64,000 nt of DNA from NCBI GenBank assembly GCA_963708675.1, contig CAVPTO010000003.1:5146001-5210000 (forward strand), read 5' to 3'. The notes under the pieces were generated by a model. The model was not told the DNA's origin. It saw nothing but the letters and a program-made list of their open reading frames with translations, and made no database searches. The DNA is from DATAXP01 sp963708675. GTDB lineage: Bacteria; Planctomycetota; Planctomycetia; Pirellulales; PNKZ01. How positions within the stretch are numbered: position 1 is the stretch's first letter; every line of letters begins with the position of its first letter. Positions 8,661-18,300 of the stretch are shown here, piece by piece. The translations under genes and the position numbers were made by a program.

Positions 8661-10649
8661 CTATCGCCAGCGATACACAAGGTACGTGCTTACGCCCGTC
8701 GCGTTGTAGACCTGGCCCTGCGTTCGCGTGAGGCCCAACTCGGTGGTCCAACTCAGCCACGATGTGACGTCGTATTGCAATTGGGCGTTGAGCAACGCAT
8801 AGCCGTTGCCGTTGGAGTCGACGCCACCACCGGAATAGGCGAGATACCACATCTCGTTGGCCCCTTTGAACGAGTCGCAGCTCAGCCACTGTTTCCACTC
8901 GAGCCCGAGCGTCGTATAGGAAAACCCGAGTGGCGCGAAGTAGGGATGGATCGTGCCGACCAACGAGTTGGGAAACGGGCCGAAGATCGTCTGCTGGCTG
9001 TACGTCAGAAACTGATACGTCGACAACGCCCGCAATCGCTGCCGGCCATTGAGCAGCAGGAAGGCCGAACGCAAATTGACTTCGTTCATGTTGTCGTTAT
9101 CAGAGTAAAAAGCGTAGCGATACAGGCCACTCAGTTCCCACCAGCGCAACGGACGGTAAAGCGCTTCGAACTGCGGACCACAGCGATAGATGTCTTGTCG
9201 CACCGACTCGCCGTTGACATAGACGTTGTTCAGAAACCCTGAGAAGGTCACTTGCAAGTCGCGTCGGGTCAACACCTGCAGACCTGAAACGAACGTCGGC
9301 CGGGTCTGGAACCCATACTGGTACTGTTCGACATCGACCTCGGCGAAGGCTAGTGCGTCGATTGCGACTTTCTTCTGCACTCGTCCGTAGACGATCTCGC
9401 CGTAATCGAGGCGATCATCCGTCGGGTGAAGCACGCGCTCGCGATAGCCTGCTTCGACGTACTCATTTTCATCGCCAAGACAATACCGCTGGGCCACCGT
9501 GTAATCGGTGTAGGTCATGTTGGCGAGCCCCTGGCGACCGTCCTGATACAAATTGTCCAAGCGAAGGATGGTCTTTGGCCGCAGTTCAAGATTCAAACGT
9601 CGCCAAGCCGTCAGGGCGTCGCGATGACAGGGGTCGACAGTCAGCAGTCGACCGTAGGCGTCGATCGCGCAACGTGTGCGATTGAGCGCGCTATTGGCCT
9701 GACCGAGATCGAAATAGGCCTGCTCATTGGTCGGTTCGATGGCGATCGATTGCTGGTATCTGGCCACGGCCTGGTGATCTCGAAAGCCGCGGAGATACCG
9801 CGCCTGGTATTCGTTGCACACCAATTGACGAAGCGAGATGCCGGAACCGTTGACGTCATCATCGAGCACCACCGGCGCGGGAGCTAGACTGATCGGCGGC
9901 TGCGGCTTGATGGTGACCTGCGCCGTCGCGGGTAGCGATTGGCAGTAGACAGGCGCGGCGCGGCGTATGCCTCGCCATGAATCGACCGTGCGCCCGGTCT
10001 CGCGCACAATGTTGATGTCATCCGGAACGTATCTCAGAGCGACCTTGTACTCGGCGATGGCTTGCTCGTATTGCAATCGATCGACATCAGCGCGGGCGAG
10101 CCCTAATCGTGCGCGAACGTTCGACGGCGACAGCCGTAGCGCCGACTGAAACCAACACGCAGCTTGAGCCGCCGCCGTGCAACCGCAGGGCGAATTCTGC
10201 GCGAAGCACTCAGGACATGGCCCGCTACGGAGGCCACGGTTGCAGAGCTTGGCGGCTTCGCCGCGCATCGTCAGCAACAGCACGTTTTCAGGAGCAGCCG
10301 CGAGCGATTGCTCGAGCACGACGCCCGCAGTTGAGCAATCGCAGTAGTAACTTGCGCGGCCGGCGATGATCGTTGCCCACAAGGCTGCCGGCGCCACCGG
10401 CGACGGCCCCATGCTGAACGCCGATTTCGCCCACTCCGCTTGGCCCAGCATGTTTGCCGAGCGGTACAGGCCGTAAGCCACATCGGGCGTCCAAGAGTTC
10501 GGATCGTCGGCGAGCGTCTGAAATTCGTCCGCGGCGGCGGCCACACGTCCTGAGTCCAACAACGTGTAGGCTCGTTGCACGCGCAGCGCGTAAAAGACTG
10601 CGAGCGTTGGTTTCTTCAGATGGCGGAGTCGCCAACTCCATCGCCGCAT
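8661..10649 (-). CDS. TPR plus outer-membrane beta-barrel protein, BcsC/PgaA-like (C-terminal half of a frameshifted gene)
   Basis: This is a predicted exopolysaccharide export pore. The first 330 residues carry TPR-like repeats (AYTLLDSGRVAAAADEFQTL; AYFDLGQANSALNRTRCAIDAY). The last 300 are rich in alternating aromatic and polar strands typical of an outer-membrane barrel (for example RYAFYSDNDNMNEVNLRSAF) and end in YLVYRWR. The coding sense really starts in the adjacent frame. Near 10577-10592 one surplus base in a GC-rich stretch separates SLLRA of the upstream frame from LRVQRAYTLLDSG of this one, so residues before about 22 here are not native. It is convergent with the synthase/TPR gene, 12 bp apart, and probably serves the same polysaccharide. 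Confidence 0.75.
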   Translation of the reverse strand: MRRWSWRLRHLKKPTLAVFYALRVQRAYTLLDSGRVAAAADEFQTLADDPNSWTPDVAYGLYRSANMLGQAEWAKSAFSMGPSPVAPAALWATIIAGRASYYCDCSTAGVVLEQSLAAAPENVLLLTMRGEAAKLCNRGLRSGPCPECFAQNSPCGCTAAAQAACWFQSALRLSPSNVRARLGLARADVDRLQYEQAIAEYKVALRYVPDDINIVRETGRTVDSWRGIRRAAPVYCQSLPATAQVTIKPQPPISLAPAPVVLDDDVNGSGISLRQLVCNEYQARYLRGFRDHQAVARYQQSIAIEPTNEQAYFDLGQANSALNRTRCAIDAYGRLLTVDPCHRDALTAWRRLNLELRPKTILRLDNLYQDGRQGLANMTYTDYTVAQRYCLGDENEYVEAGYRERVLHPTDDRLDYGEIVYGRVQKKVAIDALAFAEVDVEQYQYGFQTRPTFVSGLQVLTRRDLQVTFSGFLNNVYVNGESVRQDIYRCGPQFEALYRPLRWWELSGLYRYAFYSDNDNMNEVNLRSAFLLLNGRQRLRALSTYQFLTYSQQTIFGPFPNSLVGTIHPYFAPLGFSYTTLGLEWKQWLSCDSFKGANEMWYLAYSGGGVDSNGNGYALLNAQLQYDVTSWLSWTTELGLTRTQGQVYNATGVSTYLVYRWR

Positions 10650-11883
10650 CGAATCGCCTGGCCTTCGTCAAAGCATCGGCGAGCATCAGCCTGGCCGCGA
10701 CGTCGTTCGGATGTTCGATGAGCAGTTGATTGAGCAATGCAATCGCCGGTTCGAAGCGGCGGCTCAAAACGTAGTTGCGCGCCATCAGACGCCGAATCTC
10801 GCGACGCTGCGGGTCGAGCGGCGAAGCGCATCGAGCTAGCGTGGTCAAGTATGCGTCATCGGCCATGAAGAACTGATGGCTGGCGTGATAGACGTTGCCC
10901 AGCAAGATGCCCGCTTCGATGTCGTGCGGATCGTCTTGCAGCCGGCGACGGGCGATCGCGATGGCCTCGGCGTACTCGCCGACGACGGTGTGATAATCCG
11001 CCAACACAGTCGAGTAGATGCGGTCGCCCCGATCGCCTTTGTACGCCGTCAGTAATTGCCAGGCAGAATCAACTTCGTACAGTCGCAGATGCGTGCGTGC
11101 GGCATAGAGCACGGCTCGCTGCTCGGCGGGAAACCGCTCCGCGACAAGTTCGAACATCGCCAACGCTTCGGGATAAGCCTGCTCGTCGTACAACTGGGTA
11201 GCCAACTCGAACCACAGGCCGCTTTCCTTAATCCCTTGCGATTCGACCTGGTCAATCAATTCGAGCGCCTTCAGACGCGAGTTCAAATGCACGTAAGCCA
11301 AGATCAGATTGGCCCACACCCCTTCGTCGCCTCGTCGCTCGTGCAAGGGATTGAGCAACTGCACGGCGTCTGCCGGTCGGCCAAGGTCGATCAATAAACG
11401 CCCCACCTCGCATTGTTCGGCCACTGATAGTTCAGATCGATCGCGGAGATACTTGTCGAAGACTGCTCGGGCCTCGCTCCGCCGATCTTCTGCGACAAAC
11501 GATTGCGCCTCGCGGACCGCTGCCAGTGATCCGTATTCGGGGTCGGCCAACAACGAAGCCAACTGCCTACGCGCGAGTTCGTATTCCCTCTGGTGCATCA
11601 AAACGTTGGCCAGCATGTAGCGGGATCGAGGTTCCTCGGGCTCCTCGGCGACGAGTTGCTCCAGTTCGTGGCGGGCGTCGTCGAAACGGCCAACCTGCGC
11701 CAACAAGCCGGCGTATTCGAAGCGGGCCTGCCGATCGCGTGGATCGAGCCGTAACAGCTCGGCAAACCGCGTCAGCGCCTCGGGCAAGTTGCCCATCGCC
11801 ACGGCATTGCGCGGCACGCAACAACACGTCACTGCGCAGAATGCCCCGGCTCGCGGAAGCGGGGCCCGAGGGCAAAGTCTCAA
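10288..11883 (-). CDS. TPR-rich N-terminal half of the BcsC-like export protein
   Basis: At least ten TPR-type helix pairs run from about residue 30 to 430 (for example LPEALTRFAELLRLDPRDRQ and FEPAIALLNQLLIEHPNDVA). They form the periplasmic scaffold that precedes the barrel in BcsC/PgaA-type exporters. After about 10585 this frame degenerates, while the other frame carries on with TPR and barrel. Removing one base gives a product of about 1073 residues, close to BcsC length. The TTG at 11883 is a poor start with a Cys-rich leader. The frame open further upstream to 12151 reaches ILRSDVLLR just before NAVAMGNLPEAL, so a second single-base shift near 11830-11850 and a start further upstream are possible. 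Confidence 0.7.
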   Translation of the reverse strand: MRLCPRAPLPRAGAFCAVTCCCVPRNAVAMGNLPEALTRFAELLRLDPRDRQARFEYAGLLAQVGRFDDARHELEQLVAEEPEEPRSRYMLANVLMHQREYELARRQLASLLADPEYGSLAAVREAQSFVAEDRRSEARAVFDKYLRDRSELSVAEQCEVGRLLIDLGRPADAVQLLNPLHERRGDEGVWANLILAYVHLNSRLKALELIDQVESQGIKESGLWFELATQLYDEQAYPEALAMFELVAERFPAEQRAVLYAARTHLRLYEVDSAWQLLTAYKGDRGDRIYSTVLADYHTVVGEYAEAIAIARRRLQDDPHDIEAGILLGNVYHASHQFFMADDAYLTTLARCASPLDPQRREIRRLMARNYVLSRRFEPAIALLNQLLIEHPNDVAARLMLADALTKARRFDAAMELATPPSEETNARSLLRAARATSLHVVGLRTCGRRRGRISDARRRSELLDARCGLRPVPLGKHAGPSGVGEIGVQHGAVAGGAGSLVGNDHRRPRKLLLRLLNCGRRARAIARGCS

Positions 11884-12560
11884 GTCGATCCGGTTGCGCA
11901 GCCGAGCTTGGCGATCGCGGTGAGTTCGCCGGATGATGCGATGGAATCGCAGAGGGGCTTGACGTGCTTGATGAAGGTCGCAGCGACGGTGACGCCAAAA
12001 CCGGTGCTGCGGGCAAAGTCTCAGCGCGCATGGGCTCCAAGGCAGTGCAAACGCACTCCGTCGTAGAGAACCAGAACATCAGAGCCGCAGTCGCCGAGAC
12101 TGACGGCACGGTTCTCGCCCACATCGAACTGTCGTCCGGTAATTGTGGCAACTCCGCGTCTACAATGAATTGTTATCGTCAATTCCGCAGGCGGTCATGC
12201 CTACGATCGTCAGGCATCGAAGAGTTCGCTTCTACTGTTTTAGGCCGAATACGTGGAACATCCGGCCATGCTCTGGCAGGAGGACTGCAAAGTCGACGAG
12301 AAGCGTCGTAACTCGAAGAACGATGGTAAAGGCTTGCCTCTTCGCGGCGGCACTTGCGTGCATGACCGTCGACTTTGCAGTCCGCCTGCGTGCTCCAGAT
12401 CACGTCTTCCATCTTTGGCATGGAACACTCGACCAATCACGGCTCAAAGTGGTCGGCCTTGCCCTCGATCCGTGACCGGGGAGAATGACGGTGGCGGAAG
12501 CGACAGGAAGCGGCGGTTTCAAGAACCTCGGACAAGTAGAGTCTGAATAAGGAGTCTGTC
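11884..12560. other. Intergenic region with repeats and a possible small ORF
   Basis: These 680 bp lie between divergent genes. They contain a 22-bp inverted repeat (see 12277-12388). A 13-bp direct repeat, GGGCAAAGTCTCA, occurs at 11870-11882 and 12011-12023. A minus-strand frame of 53 codons (TTG 12182 to stop 12021) reads naturally (TGRQFDVGENRAVSLGDCGS), and the same frame continues after that stop to 11880 with equally protein-like sequence. This may be a decayed gene. No domain is recognised. Confidence 0.35.
12277..12388. repeat. 22-bp inverted repeat around a 68-bp centre
   Basis: The arm at 12277-12298 and its reverse complement at 12367-12388 match at 21 of 22 positions, including an unbroken 17 bp (GGACTGCAAAGTCGACG). 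The transcript could fold into a long-armed hairpin. There is no transposase nearby. A non-autonomous mobile-element remnant or a structured RNA are both open. Confidence 0.55.
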
Positions 12561-13472
12561 ATGGACCGGCTATTCCTACGCCTCGTGACGCCAGCCCTTT
12601 TGTGGCAATCTCTGAGCCTCGTGTGCGAGGCGCAGTTGGTGCAAGTCGGCCCTGGGTACGTCAAGGCGCCCTTTGTCCGCGTCTATTCGTTTCCCAATGG
12701 CGGCTCGTACGTCCGTGCTCCGTTTGTTGAGGTGTTCACTCCGGGTTACTACGTGCCGCCCGCCGCGGCCACGCTGCCGACCGCCATCGTGCCAACGGAC
12801 ACTCTGCCAACGGCCAACGATCTGGCGCAGCTGGATTGGGCGTCACTCGCTCAGTCCCTTCGCGAATGGACCGCACAGATCAACACCGACCTCGATCAGT
12901 TCTCGACGGGCAGCGATTGGAAATCGCACCTGAAGACGTCGGATATGGCCGCGCTGCTGACGACGGCAGGCGACGCGCCGCCGGCCGAGGATGTCCGCCG
13001 TCAATTGCAGGAGACGCTTGGACGCTACCATGCAGCCCGCCAAACATCGGAGGCTCAACCCGTCACCAGCCTCACCAGCTTTCAACTTCTCGAGGCCTTG
13101 CTGGACGAATATGTATTGCCGCCCGACGTGCGTCTTCGGCGGCAGTTGTTTTTAGCCGCCGGCAAGTTAGACCGTTCCCTGGAGCGGTTCACAACAGGAA
13201 GCGATTGGCGGCATTACCTGGCGCTGTCGCCGGGGATGGCCTTGTCTCAGGCCAACATCGATGAGCCCCAATCGTCACAAAGCATGGCTGAGCTGAACAA
13301 AGCGAAGGAGCAATTCGACGCCGCGAGTCAATCCAGCGATTACCGCACGATCACCGCCCTGCCCGACTTCGCAATCACCCACCAGCGGCTTGCCGATTAT
13401 CTAAGGCAAGCGCCGACGCCGCGTTCTCGATCCAAAGAAGAGTTGCCTGCGCCGCGGCCGGACGCTCCGTAG
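12561..13472 (+). CDS. Exported protein of unknown function with a repeated GSDW module
   Basis: The start is supported by AAGGAG about 8 bases before the ATG. The N-terminus (RLFLRLVTPALLWQSLSLVCEA) is a signal peptide. A short glycine/proline-rich segment with two related pieces follows (VKAPFVRVYSFPNG and VRAPFVEVFTPGY). The mature part has two related helical modules ending in DLDQFSTGSDWKSHLKTSDM and SLERFTTGSDWRHYLALSPG, with a weaker third Gln/Asp-rich helix after them. I recognise no named family. The composition suggests a periplasmic or surface protein typical of planctomycetes. Confidence 0.65.
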   Translation: MDRLFLRLVTPALLWQSLSLVCEAQLVQVGPGYVKAPFVRVYSFPNGGSYVRAPFVEVFTPGYYVPPAAATLPTAIVPTDTLPTANDLAQLDWASLAQSLREWTAQINTDLDQFSTGSDWKSHLKTSDMAALLTTAGDAPPAEDVRRQLQETLGRYHAARQTSEAQPVTSLTSFQLLEALLDEYVLPPDVRLRRQLFLAAGKLDRSLERFTTGSDWRHYLALSPGMALSQANIDEPQSSQSMAELNKAKEQFDAASQSSDYRTITALPDFAITHQRLADYLRQAPTPRSRSKEELPAPRPDAP

Positions 13473-13580
13473 GAGTCGAGCGGGAGTACGAGGCAGGCAT
13501 GACTCTCGGTCGACAGTCGAAACAGAATGTAAAGCGTACAGTGTGTAGAGCGTGTTGGTGGCTAACGCGCCGCCGCGGGA

Positions 13581-15265
13581 ATGGGAAACTCAATGACGAC
13601 GATGCCTGCGACGGTTGGTGACCCGGAACAAGCTGAAGTGAAGCTCGCGGGTCGGGACATCTCGCCAGGTTTGGCTATGGGGCAAGCCTGGGTTGTCGGC
13701 GATGTTCTGAAGTCCAATGACCCACCAACTCTGATCAGTTTGAGTGACGTTGATGCAGAGTTAGTACGCCTGGCGCGCTCCTTCGAAGAAGCGCTCGCGG
13801 AACTCGATCAATATGCCCGTCGTATCGAGGCTGAATTCGATTCGGCATTGGCAGGCGTTTTTCGCGCACACGGCACCATTCTTCGAGAGCTGTTTGCCTC
13901 CGGCGAGTTCGAACGCGAAGTCAGAGCTTCGCTGCTGACGGCCGAAGCCGCCGTTCGGCGAGTCTTAGAACGCTGGTATCAAAAGTTCGAGGCTCTGGAA
14001 AACCCTACGTTCCGTCAGCGCGCCGATGATGTGCTGGATTTGGGTCGTAACATCATCCGGCGACTTCGTGGCGAGCAAGAATCTGGACTCGAAGCGATTC
14101 CCGGACAGAGCATTTTGGTGTGCGAGCGGCTGCTCCCCTCGGACGTCGTGCGGCTGCCGAAGTCGAACGTAATGGCGGTGGTTGTCGAAACGCTGGGACA
14201 AGGATCGCACGCGGCGCTTTTGCGCGCGAGAAGGGTATTCCGACGATCACCGAGCTTCCCGGAATTCTATCGGCCGTGCGCAACGGGACCGAACTGTTGG
14301 TCGACGGTTTTCGCGGCACGTTGGTCATCGCGCCCCAGGCTGCAACGCGCGCTGAATTCCAAGAGCGATTGGAGACGTGGCGCAAGACATTGGTGCGATG
14401 TAAGGCAGAGTGTCGCGAGCCGGCGCGGACGCTCGATGGACAGTTGATTGACGTCGAAGCGAATATCGGCGTCAACGACGATGTTGAAGTCGCGCTGGAT
14501 AATGGCGCTGACGGTGTCGGTCTGTTGCGGATCGAACAACTGTATTTTGCACGACGAGTTCCGCCGACCGAGGACGAACTCTTCGACGAACTCGACAACA
14601 TGATCGCTCCGCTGGGAAAGCGATCGATCACGATTCGGCTACTCGACATTGGCGGCGACAAACCGCTGCCGTATTTGGGTCTGCCTGCAACTGCCAATCC
14701 TGTCTTGGGGCGTCGCGGTGTGCGGCTGTTATTGGATTATTCGCAACTCGTCCGCACGCAGATCGGCGCGATCCTGAGACTCTCGCAGAAGCACTTATTG
14801 CGAGTGCTGATCCCGATGGTCACGCTCGAAGACGACATCCGCCGCATGCGCGAGACCTTCGATGCGATGAGCGCCGAGCGAAAGATCACCAAACCGCCCG
14901 AATTTGGCGCGATGGTCGAAACTCCCGCCGCGGCGCTAGCGATCCCGGCGCTGCTGAAGCATGTGGAATTCTTCTGCGTCGGCTCGAACGATCTGACGCA
15001 ATACACGTTGGCCGCGGGCCGCGACGACGCTTCGGTCAACGATTATTACCAGGACAGCCACGAGTCGGTGATGCGACTACTAAGCATCATTTTGGCCGAC
15101 GCCGGCAAACTGCCCGTGACGCTGTGCGGTGAACTGGCCGGTAGAGAAGCCTACGTTCCACGGCTGCTGAACATGGGATTCCGAGCGCTGAGTGTGGCGC
15201 CAACCGTCATCCCGACAACGAAGTCGCTGATACGTAAACTCGACATCGGCGTGAACGTGCGCTAA
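13581..15265 (+). CDS. ptsI: PTS enzyme I (phosphoenolpyruvate-protein phosphotransferase), frameshifted
   Basis: Enzyme I takes phosphate from PEP on a histidine and passes it to HPr. The first frame (13581 to about 14225) has the N-terminal swivel and HPr-binding region, ending in GQGSHAALL with the active His210. The second frame (about 14225-15265) resumes exactly where the family does (AREKGIPTITELPG). It then carries the PEP-binding barrel: GADGVGLLRIEQLY, DIGGDKPLPYLG, FGAMVETPAAA, FCVGSNDLTQYTLAAGRD and the catalytic Cys in LCGELAG. One base is missing in CTTTTGCGCGCG around 14215-14230; adding it gives 561 residues, normal for enzyme I. No HPr or EII gene is near. In such bacteria the system may regulate rather than import sugars. 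Confidence 0.85.
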
Positions 15266-15322
15266 AAACGACCACCGTCGTTCAGGTCGAGCGTCAATCA
15301 TCGAAAGCCCTCGCGAATATTC

Positions 15323-18240
15323 ATGGCTGCCCACGGTTGGAAACAACTGCTTGTCAACAACCGTTGGTTTCGTGGCGTCGGGAAGTATCCGATTTCCGCG
15401 TACTCCGAATTCATGCCGCCACCGCGACTCGGGCGCAAGCCGTGCGACACAGTCGACTCGCTTCTCTTTTCCGAGACCGACGATTGGGGCTGGCATGTCA
15501 CGGAGTACGAACAAGCGTTCGAGCTTGCGCCGGGCTTGGAACAAGTTGCCGTGCAGTTGCTCCACGCCTTGCGGCATTTAGGCCGCGGCGAACCAGGACA
15601 CGGCATCTCGAAGCACAAGCTCGAGGGCAATCCATACTGGCCGCCGCAACTATGCGAGGCCGGCGCGCCCGCTCAAGAGCGTTATGTCATCCTCGCGCCG
15701 TTGGCGCTTTCACGTACACAGGATGACAAGGGACGTGTGCGGTGGACCTTGATGGGGGGCAGCGAACAGGGGCCAGCCAAGCCATTCTGGCGCAGTTTCT
15801 TCTTGTCACCTGGGCAAGAACGTCCAGAGGCCGAATGCCTCGATTTCTTTCGACGGCTGCTGAAGGCCGCTTACGGCGAGTCGTCGCGACGCGTCTCCAA
15901 TCTGCACGAGGCCGGCTTTCGCATCTTGCCATGCGATGGCGATCTTCCATTCGACTGTTGGAGCGAAGAGCCGCTGCCGTCGTGGGTATCGCAATATGTA
16001 TTGCGGCCACGCGAGTCGATCGACGAGGTGCGCTATTTGCTGACGTTTCGCCCGTTTCTCAACCTTCCGGCAAAGGTACGCAGGGCGTATCTCGCTGGGC
16101 GCTTGCACCTACTCCCCTTTCCCGGCAGCCTGGTGTTTTGGGGCGTGCAAGGAATGCAAAAGTTGCAGAGTGAACTCCCGTTGGCGATGCAGATACCCCT
16201 GCTGCACTCGATCGAACGCCACGCGGCGCCGCACGGCTTACGCGTGCCGCAATCGGGATGGATGCACGAACCTCACGCCGAGTTGCCCGAGCACGACTCG
16301 AATCGCGGTCCGCTGAGAAACTGCTACAAGCGAACACACCGCTGGGCCCGCGTCCATCGCTATGACGACGAGTTGGAAGTCACACCGCACGAGGACCGCG
16401 TGGCGCATGTGCTTTTCAGTACGGCAGCGGATGACCTGGGGCTGTACGGAAAGCCGATGGCTCGCAACGCGCAGCTTTGGACGCGCGACGATCGGCTTCT
16501 GCTCGATGGCCCGACCGCTAATAGAGCCGATCTGGCGCGAGCGGCACGAACTGTCTCCGCCGGCGGCTCATTCGGCTACCGCTTTCTGTTCCCCGCGATG
16601 CGCGTCGGGCAACACGAAGTTTACTGGCATCGACCGCTGATCGCGTACTTCGACAAGGATGCCCAACCCGTTGTGTGCCACGACGGACCGCTCGGCTACC
16701 TCACAGCGTATCGGGCGAAACGTCCCGATCTGAACAATCCCATCGAGCTATGGCCGCGGCTGCTCGATCGTCCAGAACATCGGCTCGCCATCTCCGCATT
16801 CGATCGCGAGCGGGACAAACATTATCGCCGCACGACAACGAACCTACGTAAACTTCTCGACAGCCATCGCCTGTTGGGGCGCGGGCCGCTCGAGCGCAGT
16901 TTCGCTCGTCAGTTGGTCACCCTTTCTCGCGGCCTGCCGCTCGAAGATTGGTTGAAATCCTTGTCGACAAAGACCGCTGATGCTGAAGGTGCTCGACAAC
17001 TCGCGAAGGAAGTCGTCGCCTGTCTCGCATCGCCGCTGAAGTCGGACGTTGCTCTATCCGATGGCTTACCGAAATCACTGACGTTTCGGCGCACTGCCCG
17101 CCGGTCGTTCGAAGCGGCGTACTGGAAGACGATCAGCACGCTGGCCACTGGCCGCTACATCAACAAGGACAACGCTGATTGCGTTCGCGACGCGCCGACG
17201 CAGGCGCGTCTCGTTCATCCGCAACGCGACCTCGATGCCCTGGGCGATTACCTGCTCAGCTATTACAAGCGTCTCCTGATCAGGCAAAGTGTCCCCGGAG
17301 CATGGATTGGCGAGTTGCCTTTTCACTGGCGAACCGACTTCGAGTTTCGCTGGTCGGGAGGATGGCTCGATAACCAGCAGAATAAGTTGCATGAGCGCGA
17401 TCTAGTGGTGATGATTCCCGGTCGCGATCGCAGCCGTACGATCGTCATGGCTGACCATTACGACACCGCCTACATGGAAGACGAGTTCGGTTACGGACAC
17501 GGTGGGCACGGCCCCAGGCTTGCTGCGGCCGGCGCCGACGACAACCACTCGGCGACTGCCGCCTTGATGCTCGCCGCGCCGATATTCATGGAGCTAAGCC
17601 GGGCTGGTCGGCTGCGCGCGATGTATGGCTGGTTCATCTCACGGGTGAAGAGTTCCCATCCGACTGCATGGGTGCACGCCATCTTTGCCAACAAGCGGTC
17701 GAAGGTGAGTTTCGTCTGCGCAACGTGCGAGGTCGACAGCGAAAAGTGTCGAACGTGCAGATCGCCGGCGTATACGTGTCGGACATGATTGCCCACAACA
17801 ACGACCGGCAGCGCGATGTCTTTCAGATTTGCCCGGGTGCGAGTCGCGCGTCGCTGTGGCTCGCCTGGCAGGCGCACGTGGCGAACCGCACCTGGAATGC
17901 ATGGGCGCCGACTTGGAACGAACGTCCTGAACGCAGAGGTTGTCGCGCCGGTCGCCGCAGCCTCGACGGCAGCATTCCCGAAACAGCGCTTCACCTTCAG
18001 CTTTCGGGCGAGGTGCGCCCTCCGTATGATCCACTCAGCACGTTGTACAATACTGACGGACAGATTTTCTCCGACGCTGGAATTCCGGTCGTGTTGTTCA
18101 TGGAGAATTACGACATCAACCGTAAGGGCTATCACGACAGTCACGACACCCTCGAAAACATCGACCTCGACTATGGCGCCGCTCTGGCAGCCATTGCCAT
18201 CGAATCGGTCGCACGCGCAGCAACCGAAGATCTTCCATGA
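15323..18240 (+). CDS. Large M28-type zinc metallopeptidase, frameshifted
   Basis: This is a predicted co-catalytic zinc peptidase of the M28 family. The long N-terminal region (about residues 1-690) has no domain I can name. The catalytic part begins at IVMADHYDTAYMED (His712), followed by GADDNHSATAALML (Asp739). Near 17609-17625, in CTGCGCGCGATG, one base is missing. The reading then continues in the next frame as RDVWLVHLTGEEFPSDCMGA, which holds the zinc-ligand Glu pair, then GVYVSDMIAHNND and YDINRKGYHDSHDT with the last Asp and His ligands. The repaired product is 972 residues. No signal peptide is visible. The DUF2252 gene follows 60 bp later on the same strand. Confidence 0.78.
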
Positions 18241-18300
18241 TCTTCGCTTGGCTTTCTCTGCCGTTGCTGCGTGTGATTTGTGCGTTTGGAATCTCGAACT

